This document shows positions 1-13,102 of a stretch of DNA of 64,000 nt, in pieces (position 1 is the stretch's first letter; the number at the start of each line of letters is the position of its first letter). The stretch is from contig MNCI01028408.1 in assembly GCA_015680685.1 (NCBI GenBank), positions 1-64,000 on the forward strand. The letters run 5' to 3'. Source of the stretch: Gnetum montanum. Taxonomy: Eukaryota; Streptophyta; Gnetopsida; Gnetales; Gnetaceae. The notes beneath the pieces are model-generated. The model had not been told where the DNA came from, made no database searches, and saw nothing but the letters and a program-made list of their open reading frames with translations. Made by a program: the position numbers and the translations under genes.

Positions 1-650
1 AAAATTAATCATTCACAACTCATATTCCTAGGTTGCACGTCCAAGTAACCTCATGTTTTACACTCATATTACTAGGTTGTACATTCAAGCAACTTCATAT
101 ATTTTAACATATATTGTAAGGTATCTCGTAAGAGGAACCTCATATATTTCAAACCCATAAGAAGAGTTTTTTTAAATGAATACTAATATATTTTGACCTC
201 ATATTCCTAGATTGGACATCCAACCAACAATATATATTTTAACTTATATTGTGAAGTATATTGGAAGAAAAACCTCATATATTTTACACTCATATTATGA
301 GGATGAAGGTTTGATCAACCTTCTATATTTTATACTAATCTTGATAGGTTGCATACCTAAGCAACCTTCTATATTTTACACTAATCTTGATAGGTTGCAC
401 ATCCAAGAAACCTCCTATATTTTATACTAAATCATGATTAGTTTCATATTCAAGCAACCTCTTATGCATGCAAGAGTGATTTTGAAGAATCTGTGAATTA
501 ATGTTTTACTACAATCCTAAGAGGTTACATGTTTGAGAATCCTCTTGTATTTTACATTAATCCTGATAGTTTACATATCCAAGAAACCTCTTATATTTAC
601 ACTAATCTTCATAGTTTTCACACTTGAGAAACCTCTTGTAGGTTACATTC
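1..650. repeat. ~44-bp minisatellite array
   Basis: The motif 'ggttgcacatccaagcaacc', followed by 'tcatattttacactaatcttg', recurs with spacing of about 43-45 bases. Examples of the 'acctc' box lie near 49, 92, 137, 272, 316, 361, 410, 455, 539, 583 and 627. Copies differ by point changes and small gaps, so the array is old. It begins before the window. No coding potential is evident; the 72-codon frame at 212-430 is a by-product of the repeat. Confidence 0.8.
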
Positions 651-1727
651 CATAAATTATTGTCATTCTAAAATAATCATGCATGACTTAGGAAATTCCA
701 ACATTTTAATACTAAAGAAATCTAACATGTACATTAAAAAGCTTTTATGATCCATTAATTGAATACCATTTTTAGTGAACTATAATACTAGCATTTTCTT
801 ATATATAAGAAAGTGATTTTAAATGAAATTGATAACTAAAATATAAGATCACTTAATATGAAATAATTTTCTTATTGATGAGAATTTTTATTGTCAAAAA
901 AGTTTCCAAATAGATAAAAACCTAGAAGATTGTATATGCAAATAGAATTAGAATCCTATCCAATAAAAAAATAGATATAATCCTAGAAGGATGTACATGC
1001 AAATATAAGTAGAATGCAATCAATCAATGAAGTTAGAAAATAGATTAAAACTTAGAGCAATGCACATGAAAATATAAAAGAAAAATACATATGAATAGTA
1101 GATTCAAATATTCTTGTAATAGAAGTTACAATAAGAAAGGAAAACTGATGACAATCTACTTGTAAACATAAAAAAGTTACTCGAAAATGATTCTTCAATG
1201 GTAACAGTACCTAGAACTTCTTTTTGTCTATTTTGATAATAACAAGAATATGGAATATTTCGATAACTATGACTTGTGATGCTTTTGTAATTTCTGAATT
1301 TTGGAATGTATATATTTGAAAGAAAACAATTCAATTATATAGAGAACAAATATTTTTTTACATGGTGCATGAAGTTGAAAGGTGTATAAAATAAAGAAAA
1401 GGGCTAGAAGAATATTTGATATTTCTGGATGTGCATTCTTTTTCTATCATCGCTATGTTTAAGCAAACCTATGTATACTTTCAAGATGTGATTTCCTACA
1501 ATGCTATTTATGTCTTTTGTGAAATGTAATGTTTTCCTCTTTTAGATTTTAGGTAAATCTCATTTCCATCTTCATTGTATTGGTAGAAAAATATTCAACA
1601 TTTATTAAGATGGTTAATGGTAAGTATGTCGGGTATCCTCTACAATCATTTACTAAACTTAGGTATAATGAATATTATTACTTAAAACATCACAATTATT
1701 GAAGTTGTGTATATATAATATNTTTAT
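651..1727. other. AT-rich intergenic DNA
   Basis: No gene is seen. About three diverged ~65-bp repeats lie at roughly 905-1085 (core 'aaatagat.aaacctagaag.atgtacatgcaaatataa'). The rest is AT-rich single-copy-looking DNA. The base at 1722, just before the next block, is ambiguous. Confidence 0.5.
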
Positions 1728-2800
1728 GTACATATAATGAATTCAAATAATTTTATTTCTAAAGATTCATGAATCGTATATAGATATAATTTAAATGTGA
1801 GTTTCAAAAAGTAATTAAACTAAAATATGTAATATATGATAAATAAAATGAGACTTGGATGAGAAGCATTGTGTCTCCATCTTACTAGAGATCATGATTT
1901 CAATGGCAAGAAAATAAGAGCTTGGTCAAGTTATTCTCCATTACTACATGTACAGAGTTAGGGCATGTTTTGATGAAGAATGAGTAATAGTAGTTACTAG
2001 AGCTCAAGCTTTAGTAATTAGTATGACTCTATTTTCATCAAAATACACTACAAATGATGATTAATATTTAGATGGTTCTTAACCAAAAAAGTTCTCATTC
2101 AAATTATCAATGTAGAAAAATCATTCATTTATATTCTTTATGTTGTCATGGCCTTTTCAATCTGGGATTATGCCTACGTTATGAAATTATTTCTATTTGA
2201 TTTGCTTCTATTGACACATTGCCATAGATATATAGTGGATTTGAATTAGTTAAAGCATGAGGAGCATGATGTATCCATGTTACTAGAGATCATGAAACAA
2301 TAAATAAAATGAGAGCTTGGTTTGGTTGTGCTCCATCACTACATCTACAAATTTGGAAATGACTTTGATGATGACTAAGTAACAACAATTACTAGATCTT
2401 AATCTCTAGTAACTACTGTGCCTTAGTCACCATCAAATCCTACTACAAATCATGATTTTTAGATATATGGTTCTTAACCAAACAAGTTCTCATTTGATTT
2501 ATCAATGCATAGAAATCATTCATTTAGATTTTTTATGTTGTCATGACCTCTTGAATATGGGATTATGCATATGTTGTTATTAATTTATATATTTTAGATC
2601 ATTCTTACCTATTATTTATGTACGAAGGTTGTTTACATATAATGGTTTCAAATGATTTTCTTTTTAAGATATTCCTTATTGTTAAAGATTCATGAATCAA
2701 ATATAGATTTAATTTAAATGTGTATTTAAAAAAATTAATTCAATTAAAATACATAATAAATTAATCCATAGCAAATTAAATGTAAAGTAAATAAAATGTA
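1728..2800. repeat. Duplicated block (A1-B1-B2-A2 arrangement)
   Basis: Two pieces each occur twice. Piece A ('acatataatg...tcaaat.attt' through 'aaagattcatgaatc' and 'taatttaaatgtg') is at about 1728-1860 and again at 2632-2790. Piece B ('ttactagagatcatga' through 'ggttcttaaccaaa.aagttctcattc' and 'tatgttgtcatg') is at about 1861-2190 and 2240-2600. The order A-B-B-A, all in the same orientation, suggests a tandem duplication with a later internal deletion. No gene is seen. Confidence 0.65.
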
Positions 2801-2809
2801 ATTTAATGT

Positions 2810-4770
2810 TCATATACTTTTATCCATGCAAGAGTTATTTTGGATAATCTAGGGTTTAACGTTGGCTATTAAACATGTGAAGAGAATACTTGGTATCCCA
2901 ATCCATCATCATGCAAGAGTGGTGTTGGAGAACCTAGGATTTTATGTTAGCTATTAAATATGTCTATGATGTACCTAGTCATAGAAAAAATCATACTAGA
3001 AAGAGGTTACTTGATATCCCAACCTAGTAGCATGCCTTACATATGTACTTCATGTTGTCCAAACTAAGTATCATGCATTGTAGGATGCCTTGGGATGTTC
3101 AAAGGATGGGATGATTTGATATGTATTTTAAAATCTCACCTACTCTAATGCATGCAAGAGTAGTTTTGAAAAATATAGATAGTTTTGAATAATATAGGGT
3201 TTATTTAAAATCATACTAAAGAGATGTTAGTTGATGTTTACATCCACTAGAATGCATTAAATATGTACTTCATGTTATCTAGATACATGAAGGTTGATCA
3301 CATGATGTCATGGGTTGTTCCAACAATGGGATGGGTTAACTTTGTGTTAAATGCTTGATATCTAAACTCACTAGCATGCATTAAATATGTACATCATGTT
3401 ATCTAGACACATGTGGGTTAATCATATGATGCCTTAGGTTGTCCCAAGACTAGAATGGATCCACTTTGTATTTGATGCTTGATATCTGAACCTAGTAGCA
3501 TGTATTAAATATGCACTTAATGTTGTCTAGATACATGGGAGTTGACCACATGCTGCCTTGGGTTGTCCAAAGAATGGGATGATTTTGCATATATTTTAAA
3601 ATTCCACCTACTCTAATGCATGCAAGAGTAGTTTTTGAAAAATCTAAGTAGTTTTGAAGAATCTATGGTTTCTTCAAAATCATACTAGAGAGAGATAAGT
3701 TAGTATTCCAACCCACTAGCATGCATTAAATATGTACTTCATGTTGTCAAGACACATGAAAATTAACCACATGATGCCTTGGATTATCCTAGGGATGGGA
3801 TGAGCCAACTTTGTGTCAAATTCTTGATATCTAAATCTACTAGCATGCATTAAATATGTACATCATGTTGTTCAAACACATGTGGGTTAACCACATGATG
3901 CCTTTGGTTTTCCCAAGGATGGAATGGGTTAACTTTGTATCAAATGCTTGATATTTGAACACACTATCTTACATTAAATATGTATCGAATACATGGGGTT
4001 TAATGACATAATGCCTAGGATTATCCTAGGGATGGAATGATTTGCCATGTATTTTATAATCTTACCTTCTCTTATGTATGCAAGAGTAGTTTTGGAGAAT
4101 CTAGGTAGTTTTGAAGAATCTAGCATTTCATATTGGCTATTAAACATGTTTTGGGTATACATAGTAATAGAAAAATCATAATAGAGAGAGGTTAGTTGGT
4201 ATTCCAACCTACTAGCATGTATTAAATATCTACTTCATGTTGTTTAGACCACATGATATCTTGGATTATCCCAATGATGGGATGAAACAACTTTGTGTTA
4301 GATGCTTAGTATCTAAACCCACTAGAATGTAATAAATATGTACATTATGTTTTCTAGATGCATGCAGGTTGACCAAATGATGTCTTGGGTCATCCCGAGG
4401 ATGAGATGGGTTAACTTTGTATTGAATTCTTGATATTGAAGCTTACTAGCATGCATTAAATATATACTTTGTGTTATCCAGATGCATGGGGGTTGACCAC
4501 ATGATGCCTTGGATTATCCCAGGAATGGGATGATTTACCATGTATTTTATAATCTCACATAATCTTATGTATGCAAGAGTAGTTTTGAAGAATCTAGGTA
4601 GTTTTGAAGAATCCAAGATTTTATGTTAGTTGTTAAACATATCTTAGGTGTACCCAATCATAGATAAAATCATAATAAAGAGAGGTTACTTGGTATTCCA
4701 ACCCACTAGCATGCATTAATTATGTACTTCATGTTGTCCAGACACATGGGGGTTGATCACATGTTGTCAA
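2810..4770. repeat. Higher-order satellite, ~122-bp monomer
   Basis: A monomer of about 122 bases carries 'ctagcatgcattaaatatg', then 'tacttcatgttgtc', 'acacatg', 'gttgaccacatgatgcc' and 'gatgggatg'. The 'cattaaatatg' box occurs near 3252, 3375, 3495, 3722, 3846, 3970, 4218, 4330, 4452 and 4712. Three monomers are followed by a different ~110-130-bp piece ('gcaagagtagttttgaagaa' plus 'agagagaggtta'), giving a higher-order period of about 470-496 bases repeated three to four times. The array fades at both ends. The frame at 3974-4207 is a repeat by-product. Confidence 0.85.
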
Positions 4771-7700
4771 ATTGGTTGATTATATTATTGATTCAACAAT
4801 TTTGTGATTCTCATAAGTAGTTGTTACCCTAGAGCATGATTTAGGGTTAGTACTCATAATGTCATCACACTAAAGATATGACCCCTATGATGAGTCAACT
4901 ATGAGCATATCCTTATCAAAATTATATGAGCAAGGATTGAAATTTAAGAGCACCCTATATTTTTCATATAAAGGGTGATGTCTAATACATCCCTCTATTA
5001 TGAAGGGTGGAAATGTTTCTTGTATTTCAAGGAATTTATTCTAATTAATATATAATTAACAAAAAAATTACTTATTTTTAAATATATGTACCTTTAATAT
5101 AAAGTAAATCTTACACCTCTTGCTCTTATTTTACCTATTTATAACTAAACATTTGATCCCTCTCATGCAAGGTATTCATATAAAACACCCTTCTTAGATG
5201 AAGGGTAATTTTTATGTTAAGACTTTTATTTGTAGGGTACTTTTCAAAATACCATTTATTGAAGGATAAAAGGACCTATGATGGATAATGAACCTTACAA
5301 ATTTTATCCCTAAGTAGAAGTTCAAGACCAATCATGATCATGTCAAAGCATTGCAATAAAAAAATATTTTTTGGACTCTCAATGAAGTAATTAGGCATTT
5401 TCATTTATATAATATATAATCAACATATTAATATCAAAATTAAAACACTGACTAGTACATTTTGGAAAATTAAACTATTCAAAATAAAAGAATCAATTCA
5501 CTACATTGCACTTGCAATTCATTGAAAAACAAAAGAAACAATTGATTCTTGTGATTATGGTTGAAGATGAATTTGGTGGTGGTGCTTGTAAATAGATTTG
5601 GTGATGCTTATAACCCTAGTACTTGTGGTGTTGGTGCTTATAGTAGTGGTGGATTCCCTGCATTTTGTTCTAGTGGTGTTCATGTTCATCCTTCTCATTT
5701 TCCTTAGGTATGTTGGATTCCCCTTCAAGTATGAACAAGGTTTTAATTTTTAATTATCAAATTGAAAAGTGGAGTTGGTTTTTTTCACTGTTGCAATTGG
5801 TTCCATGAAAAAATCTTGAGGGTATTCTTGCAAAATTGTAATTATTTTAAAATAAGTTTCTTATTTGAGGTTTTTGCAACTTGAACAACAAAATTGCAAG
5901 GGTCTTTGCATATTATAGGGATTTAATGATGAAATTTAGGATCCCATTCATATGCTATGGTTTCTACATGATTTAATATAGGACTTTCTACCTAGTAGAA
6001 TTTTGAATGATGAAATTTAGAATGCCCTACATATGCTAGGATTTTTACATGAAATATGTAAATACTGAAATTTAGGGCTCTGGAATATGTAGCAAGTGCA
6101 ACGAAGAGGAAAAGCTAGATGATCTCATGTTTAATGAGACTATGAAAAAAAGATATTAATAAAGATGAATAATACAATAGAGTAACAATATTTTTTTTTT
6201 GTGAAGATGGGTGCAATGATATTATGTTTATATAAGAGTGGGGTTTTGGATGGGAGTGGTGAGGAATCCAAATCTATAAGGCCAAGGGCTATGGTTAGTG
6301 GTAGTAAGTAGTAAGAATGAGAATCTTATCTTGCTTTTTTTGGGCTGTTGAGATGTAGAAAGCTATCCAACATTGAACATGATGTGCATAAATGGATGTT
6401 TGGGCTCCACTATGGGTCATTGAAAAGGTTTATCTAAGACTTACATTAATAAGCTAGCTGTGAAAATTGATATGTGGTTATAAAGTCATTTTGCAATGGT
6501 TTCGTTACCAATGCCTACAACTCCACTAGCCTCACAAAATGATCCTCCTTCAAGAATCTTATGATGCTCTATTCATAATAATCCTAAAATGTTCACTATG
6601 AGAAAAAATGATAAAAAAACATGATATCATATAATTCATTATAGAGAGATAGTCAACTCCCAATGAGATTACTACTTTATAATTCCTTTTAGAGAGATGA
6701 ACTAAATAGCATATACATGAAGATCCAAGCTTTTTGGTTTCTTTCTATAGATTTATGAAAAATAACAATGTGCTAGGATGAAATGGGCTAGAATGAAAAA
6801 TTTTAAAGCTCAAATTTATTTCCTTGAAATTTGGATTAAGCAATTACTTGACTTGCAATACATCATAATAAGATTTTCATGAACAATTCTTGTCTTACTA
6901 GTTCCATCTTTTCTTGTATAAAATTATCATTTATCATGGGTATTGTATGTCTAATTATCATGATATTAATAGAGCTAGAAATTTTTAGTTACTAAAATAT
7001 GTCTTCACAATAAAATTAGGAAAATTTAGGGCTTTTTTACCAATGTATTTTTATCAGTGTGCTTTAAGTCATTTTTGTTTTCATTTTATGGCATATATAG
7101 GCCTTTTGTCAATGTGTTTTAGATTTTAAGGTTCTTATGGATTTTTTGTTAATGTGTTTTGTATTTTGAGATTTAAATGGGCTTTTTGGTAACTATGTTT
7201 TAAGTTAATGTGTTTCTTTCTATAACCTCACTTGGAAGTGATGTTTCAAAAATGTACTACATACTTGCAATTAAATAGAGAAATTTAGTTTAATATTAAG
7301 CTTTTTTTTAAGCTTTCATGGATCATATTGCTACAAAACTAATATTTAATGGTGATTAAAGATAAATTTATGCAAATCAATTTAGCATGATTCTGATAAT
7401 TGATACTAATGATTTATATATATGTTTTGATGCTAGTATTTTACATTAAATTTTTGTACAATGTATAAGAAAAATACTAATTGATATATATTTTGTGATA
7501 CTGTTATATCAAAGTAATATTCTCTTTTCTACTATCTATTTCATATAGGATTCCTTTACTTATCATTTATATTACCTCTATAGATATGTTAAGTCCATTT
7601 CATGTTGCATTACCCTTATCATGACAATTTACATGGTTATTATTAATTTAGTAAGATATTCCTATGAATTTTATGTACCTAATTTTCAAATAGTTTACAA

Positions 7701-8060
7701 AAATTTTATTAATTTCAAAATTACCTAATATAGTACATATGATCTATTTACCATTGTTATATGGCTTACTATCTATTATTTTGAATTACATTTAAATTTC
7801 CCAAGTATCATGATTGATCTTAGAAAAATAGGATCTATACAATTTAATTAGTAGAAAACATATTAATGATAGCATTTTTGAATGATAACAATTTAATTGA
7901 TAGAAAGGATCTATAAAATTTTCATTAGAAAACTATAATATAAACGTATGATTGTTTTAGTTATTAATGGATTTTTTGGTAACTTGTTAAAACCTTCTAT
8001 TTGAGCATTTACTTTAGAAAGTTTGGTTTCTTAAGCATTCACATCCGAAAAACCATAGTT
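4771..8060. other. AT-rich DNA with no recognised gene
   Basis: About 3.3 kb with stops in all frames. A short stretch rich in 'ggtggtg/gtggtgctt' lies at 5,560-5,690, and a run of 'ttttggtaatgtgtttta'-like words lies at 7,030-7,210, probably a weak local repeat. No protein homology, RNA gene or terminal repeats are recognised. Confidence 0.5.
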
Positions 8061-8066
8061 TTCTAA

Positions 8067-9080
8067 AGATTCTTAATCAAGTATTCTATCTAATTTAAAA
8101 TGTAAATGTATATAACCCAAATTTTAGGTGACATCATGGGTTGCCTAGATAAGAAACCCATTAATTTCCTTCTAATTTTTTATCAAGGTTTAGTATCATT
8201 TCCTTATATATCAATTATAGGATATATTAGGATCCTAGAATGATTTATATAGTGGGTTGGTTGGTTTAGTAGCCTATAAAAAATAAGAAGAAAATAAAAC
8301 TATGTACGCATAATTATCAAAATGCATTATTTTCCAAGGTTTAACATCCTAGAAACCTCCAAACATAGTGTTATTTCATAATCTTTAGAAACTTTCCTAG
8401 CACCTTTGAAAATGTTTATTGTAATTACATCAAAATGCTAGATTCTTAATCAAGGATTTGTTTTACTTCAAAATGTAAATGTATAAAACCCACATAATAG
8501 GTGACATCATGGGTTTCTTAGCATATCAACACATGAATTTTATTCTAATTTTTAATCAAGGTTTAGTCTCATTTCGTTATATACTAATTACGCAAGATAT
8601 TAGGGCTCTAAATTGGTCTATATGATTGGTTCCTTAGATAAGAAACCTTTAAAAAATAAGGAAAATGTAAAACCATGTACACATCACTATTAAAATGCAT
8701 CATCTTTTAAGGTTTCATGTCCTAGAAACTTCTAAATATAGAGTTATTTCATAATCATGAGCAACTTTCCTAGCACCTTTAAAAGTGTCTACCATAATTA
8801 CATCAGAATTCTAAATTTTTAATCATGTATTTTGTCTGCTTCAAATTGTAAATGTAAAAAATCCATATTGTAGGTGATATGATGGATAGCTCAATTGAAC
8901 AACCCATGAATTTGCTTATAATTTTTTACTAAGGTCTAGTCTTATTTCCTTATGTACAAATTATAGAAGATATTAGGGTCCTAGACTAGTCTATATGATG
9001 TGTTTCTTGGATAAGCAACCCATAAAAAATAAGGAAAAAGTGAAATCATGTGCATATCACTTTTAGAATTTATGGTCTTT
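8067..9080. repeat. ~370-bp tandem repeat, about 2.7 copies
   Basis: Units begin at about 8067, 8431 and 8813 with 'attcttaatcaagtatt' and continue through 'aaaatgtaaatgtat', 'ggtgacatcatgggtt', 'aaggtttagt.tcatttcctt', 'aaaaaataag' and 'cctagaaac'. The third copy breaks off near 9080. Copies have diverged visibly. No coding content. Confidence 0.8.
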
Positions 9081-9109
9081 TTTATGTTTCAATGAGAATT
9101 ACCAAAATA

Positions 9110-10660
9110 TATATGGATAATAGTAGTATATATGATGGATTTCTTATCCATATAACCTAGCGAAAACTAGAGGCAATCCTTGAATTCATTTCTTGTGTTA
9201 CTATACTAGAGTATCGTATTTGGGAGATGCATGAATGGTCAATGTATAGATTAAAATGAAAAGAATGACTTAAGGGTTACTCATCTATGCAACCTCTTGA
9301 AATAATGATACTATGAGTCCAAGTGCAAGTGCAAGGGAAATCTTAGGATCCATGTCTTAAGTTACAATAGAACAATATAGTATTTTAGAGATACATGAAA
9401 AATCAACATATTAATTGAAATTAAAAGGATATGTAAAGGATTTCACAGATGATGAACCTCTTAAAATAATGATACTATGAGTTTAAGTATAAAATGGAGG
9501 ATAATCTTAGGATCCATGTTTTGCATTAGTATATGAGAGTTTCATATTTGATATACATGGGTGGTCAACATATGAATCAAAATTAAAAGAATATTTGAAG
9601 GGTGTTTCTTTGTGCAACCTATTAAAACAATGATACTACAAGTCCAAGTATGAGCAGGAGGGTAATATTAGGATCCATGTATTTATTTACTACACAAGAG
9701 TATCGTATTTGAAAGATGAATGGATGGTTAACATATGAATCAAAATTGAAGGGATACTTGAAGGGTTTCTCATCCATGTAAACCTTTTAAACAATGATAC
9801 TATGAGACCAAGTATGAGTGGAAGGGTAATTTTCAAATCCATATCTTATATTACTATATAAGAGTATTGTATTTGAAAGCTGCATGGATGGTCATCATAT
9901 GAATCAAAATTAAAGGGATACTTGAAGGGCTACTCATCTATGAAACCTTTTAAAATAATGATATTGTGATTCCAAGTATGAGTAGCTGGATAATCTCCAA
10001 ATTCATGCCTTGCATTACTATATGAGAGTATTATATTTGATAGATATATGAATGGTCATTGTATGAATCAAAATTAAAAGAATACCTAAAGGATTTCATG
10101 GATGATAAACCTCTTGAAACAATGATACTATGAGTCTAAGTATGAGTGGGAGGGCAATATTTGAATCCATGTCTTGTGCTACTATACAAGAGTATCATAT
10201 TTGATATGCATAGATAGTTAATGTATGAATTAAGATTAAAAGAATACCTAAAGGATTTCATGGATGATAAATGTCTTGAAACAATGATAGTATGAGTCTA
10301 AGTATGAGTGGGAGGATAATATTTGAATTCATGTCTTACACTACAATATGAGAGTATCATATTTGATATGCATAGACAGTTAATGTATGAATCAAAGTTA
10401 AACGAATACCTAAAGAATTAGTCATCCATGCAACCTCTGGAAAGAACAATATTGTGAATCTGAGTATGAGTAGGAGGACAATCTTGGGATCCATGTATTA
10501 AGTTACTATATGAGAGTATAGTGTTTGAGAGACACATGAACAATCAATGTATGTTCAAAATTAAAAGAGTACCTAAAGGATTTCATGGATGGAAAACCTA
10601 TTAAATTAATGATATTGTGAGTCCAAGTAGGAGTGAGAGGGAAATATTATATGTCCATAA
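9110..10660. repeat. ~163-bp satellite, about nine copies
   Basis: The box 'aatgatactatgagtccaag' recurs near 9303, 9467, 9629, 9794, 9956, 10120, 10283, 10446 and 10609, a period of 162-165 bases. Each unit also carries 'gatccatgtctt', 'ctatacgagagtatcgtatt', 'catggatggtcaa.atatgaatc' and 'aaattaaaagaatac'. The period is near nucleosome length, as in many plant satellites. Copies are diverged and slightly indel-bearing. Confidence 0.9.
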
Positions 10661-10734
10661 ATTTTAACTCAAATATGAATTTCATGATTAGAAATAAATT
10701 AGTAGTTATTCATATGAATCTATATAATTTCATG

Positions 10735-11745
10735 TATATAGTCAATAAAAGTATATTTTTACTATAAAAATATATGTTTGAATTTTAAGTATTGAATCAC
10801 TTTAGGAATGAATGATAATTTAATTACTAACATATGTGTAGATAGATATGGAAAATGGAAATGTAAGCACATAACTTCTGAATCCATGAATTAAATTTCA
10901 ATACATAAGTCTATTATTTTAAAGATAAATGGATGGTCATATATATATATCATTATGAAAATAGTTATGAAATATGTTATGAAATACTTATGAAGTATAC
11001 ATAGTGTAGTTTTCTCAATCTTACAAGTCATGAATTATTTTTCTCTAGGCTATCATTTTTTTACATCCATCTTATATGAATTACATACTATCAAATAATG
11101 GTTTCACGATCATGTATTCCATGAAATAGATATGTTGTATACTTAATGTATGTTTCCTAATCATGTATGTTATGATATGGATTATGTTTACTAAAATATT
11201 TTGAATTTCTACAAGATAGGATCACATTGAAATGTATGCTATAGTTAATCAAAGTATAGTATCACTTTAATAATGTGCATTTGAGTTTAATTATTGAATC
11301 ACTATAGGAATATATAATATTTTAATGCCTAACTTATGCATGGATATTTATGGAAAATGAACACACATATGTGTAACTTCCAAATCCATGAATTAAATTA
11401 CCATACAAAAGTATAGTATTTGAAAGATAAATTGATGGTTAAATATATATACCATTATGATAATAGTTATGAATTATGTTATGAAATGGTTATGAAGTAT
11501 ATGTAGTGAAATTTTCATGATCTTGCACATTATGAATTATTTTTCTATAGTCTATCATTTTTTGACATCCATCTAATATAATTTACATACTATCTAATAA
11601 TGATTTTCATAATCATGCATTCTATGAAATACATATATTGTATACTTAATTTAGGTTTCTTGATTATATATGTTATGATATGGATGGTGTTTACTAAAAT
11701 AGTTTGAATTTCTACATTATAGGATTACATTGGAAAAATTGTAAA
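10735..11745. repeat. ~502-bp direct duplication
   Basis: The stretch from about 10,735 to 11,235 is repeated with an offset of about 502 bases. 'gaatccatgaattaaatt' occurs near 10,880 and 11,382. 'ttgaatttctaca..atagga' occurs near 11,205 and 11,707. The segment 'gaatccatgaattaaatt...aaagataaatggatggt' resembles the ~163-bp satellite next door, so the two families appear related. Confidence 0.75.
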
Positions 11746-11761
11746 TAATGTCAATGCTAAA

Positions 11762-12022
11762 ATGAATATAGTAGAATCCTCATACATATTAATAATGACA
11801 CCAAAGGGAAGACATGAGGATATGCATATATTTATAAAATATATGAAAAATCATTCATATAAAGAAAAAGGAATTATGGTTGCAGAAACTATTAAAAGCA
11901 ATGGAATAGTTTATATTCTATTAGAAATGCTTTTGTCACCTACCAAAGTATTACTACATGGTGGAAACTTTATTCTTAGAACTACTAACATGAAGAAAAC
12001 AATGTTAAGTGTTTCCATATGA
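11762..12022 (+). other. Unrecognised 86-codon open frame
   Basis: An ATG-initiated frame just upstream of the copia-1 insertion. I recognise no domain, signal peptide or membrane segment. Its composition is that of the surrounding AT-rich DNA. It could be chance, or the last piece of an old coding sequence cut by copia-1. I do not call it a gene. Confidence 0.12.
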
Positions 12023-12043
12023 AAATATGAAACTAAGAAGATT

Positions 12044-13046
12044 TCTTGACCTTTTAGTATGTTAAACCATTGAAAAATGGAGAATAAATCATTGTGTTTT
12101 GTAAAGACTTATAGGCTTAAGGAAGCAAAGCTTAGGACATTAATGAGACCAAGAAGAGGATAAGAATGGAAAATCTAAAATGATGGAGTCTAGGAAAAAA
12201 TGTGAGGAATCAAAAGAAGTTCATGAGGATAGAAGATATTCTAAGCCAAGAGAAGACATCTCTACCAAGAACTCCAGTCTCAAATAAGACATTTCAAAGA
12301 TGTTACAACTAAGGAAGATTGGTCTCTAGTAATGTCTCCTTGAAATCGGAGAAATCTCCCTTAGAAACAAATGTCTTATCATAAGATAAGACATCTCCTA
12401 CTAGACATCTTGGCTTCCTTGAAGACATCTCCTCCAAGAAATGTGTCAGAACAAGACATCACCCTTACAATGTAGGAAAAATAGTGAGACATCTCATGCC
12501 TTGTAAAAGACCTCTCAAATAGTTATTTTTAGATATTGTAAGGATTCCAATAGGTAAATGGAAGAAGAAGAGACTATAAAAGGAAAGTCAATCTCAAAAG
12601 ATGTAAGAAGCCTTCATCAAGTAAATCTATCAAGAAATTGCATACATTTTTGAAGTTGAAGAACCTTAATTATCTATCATTTGATGTACTTTTTCTATAT
12701 GTTTCAAAGCAAGGAATTTGAAATTTAGTTTATTTCTTCCTTGATTTCCTTTTCTTACTATAATCTCTAAGGGTATTGATGTTATTTTCCTTGTAGGGTT
12801 GATGTTATTTTTATGGAAAGACATTATTTGTAAAGGCTTATAGCTTGTTTGGTCCTTGAGGGGTTGGATATATTTCTAAGAGAAAACATTTCTTGTAGAG
12901 CTATACAGCTTGACTTGTAAGGTTGTGGTGCCCTTAAACCCTCTAACTGTGAATGTATCTAATTTAGGGAACCATGAATTCATCTTTGCCAAAATTTCTT
13001 ATTGTTGGCTTATACTTATTCACCCCCTCTAAGTTCTTAATCTTCA
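12044..13046 (+). repeat. copia-1 5' LTR
   Basis: 1,003 bases ending in TCTTCA immediately before the primer-binding site. It aligns along its length with 18,420-19,518, sharing words such as 'ggagaa', 'gagaccaag', 'aagacatctcc', 'ggaagattggtctcta' and 'ttcaccccctctaagttc'. It holds many 'aagacatctc' variants that form an internal short repeat. Confidence 0.92.
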
Positions 13047-13048
13047 AG

Positions 13049-13060
13049 TGGTATTAGAGC
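13049..13060 (+). promoter_or_regulatory. copia-1 primer-binding site (tRNA-iMet type)
   Basis: TGGTATTAGAGC, two bases after the 5' LTR end, matches the usual plant site TGGTATCAGAGC at 11 of 12 positions. Confidence 0.9.
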
Positions 13061-13102
13061 AAGGTTACTCATGGTGTGAGTGCAAAAACATAGGAGTAAA
13101 CT

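Noticed and set aside
2810-10660. CRISPR array
   Set aside because: The repeats are long, contiguous and diverged, with no short identical repeats separated by unique spacers, and the DNA is clearly plant nuclear.
12250-12560. Recurring 'aagacatctc' words as a separate satellite
   Set aside because: They are internal sub-repeats of the copia-1 LTR and occur at the same places in both LTRs.
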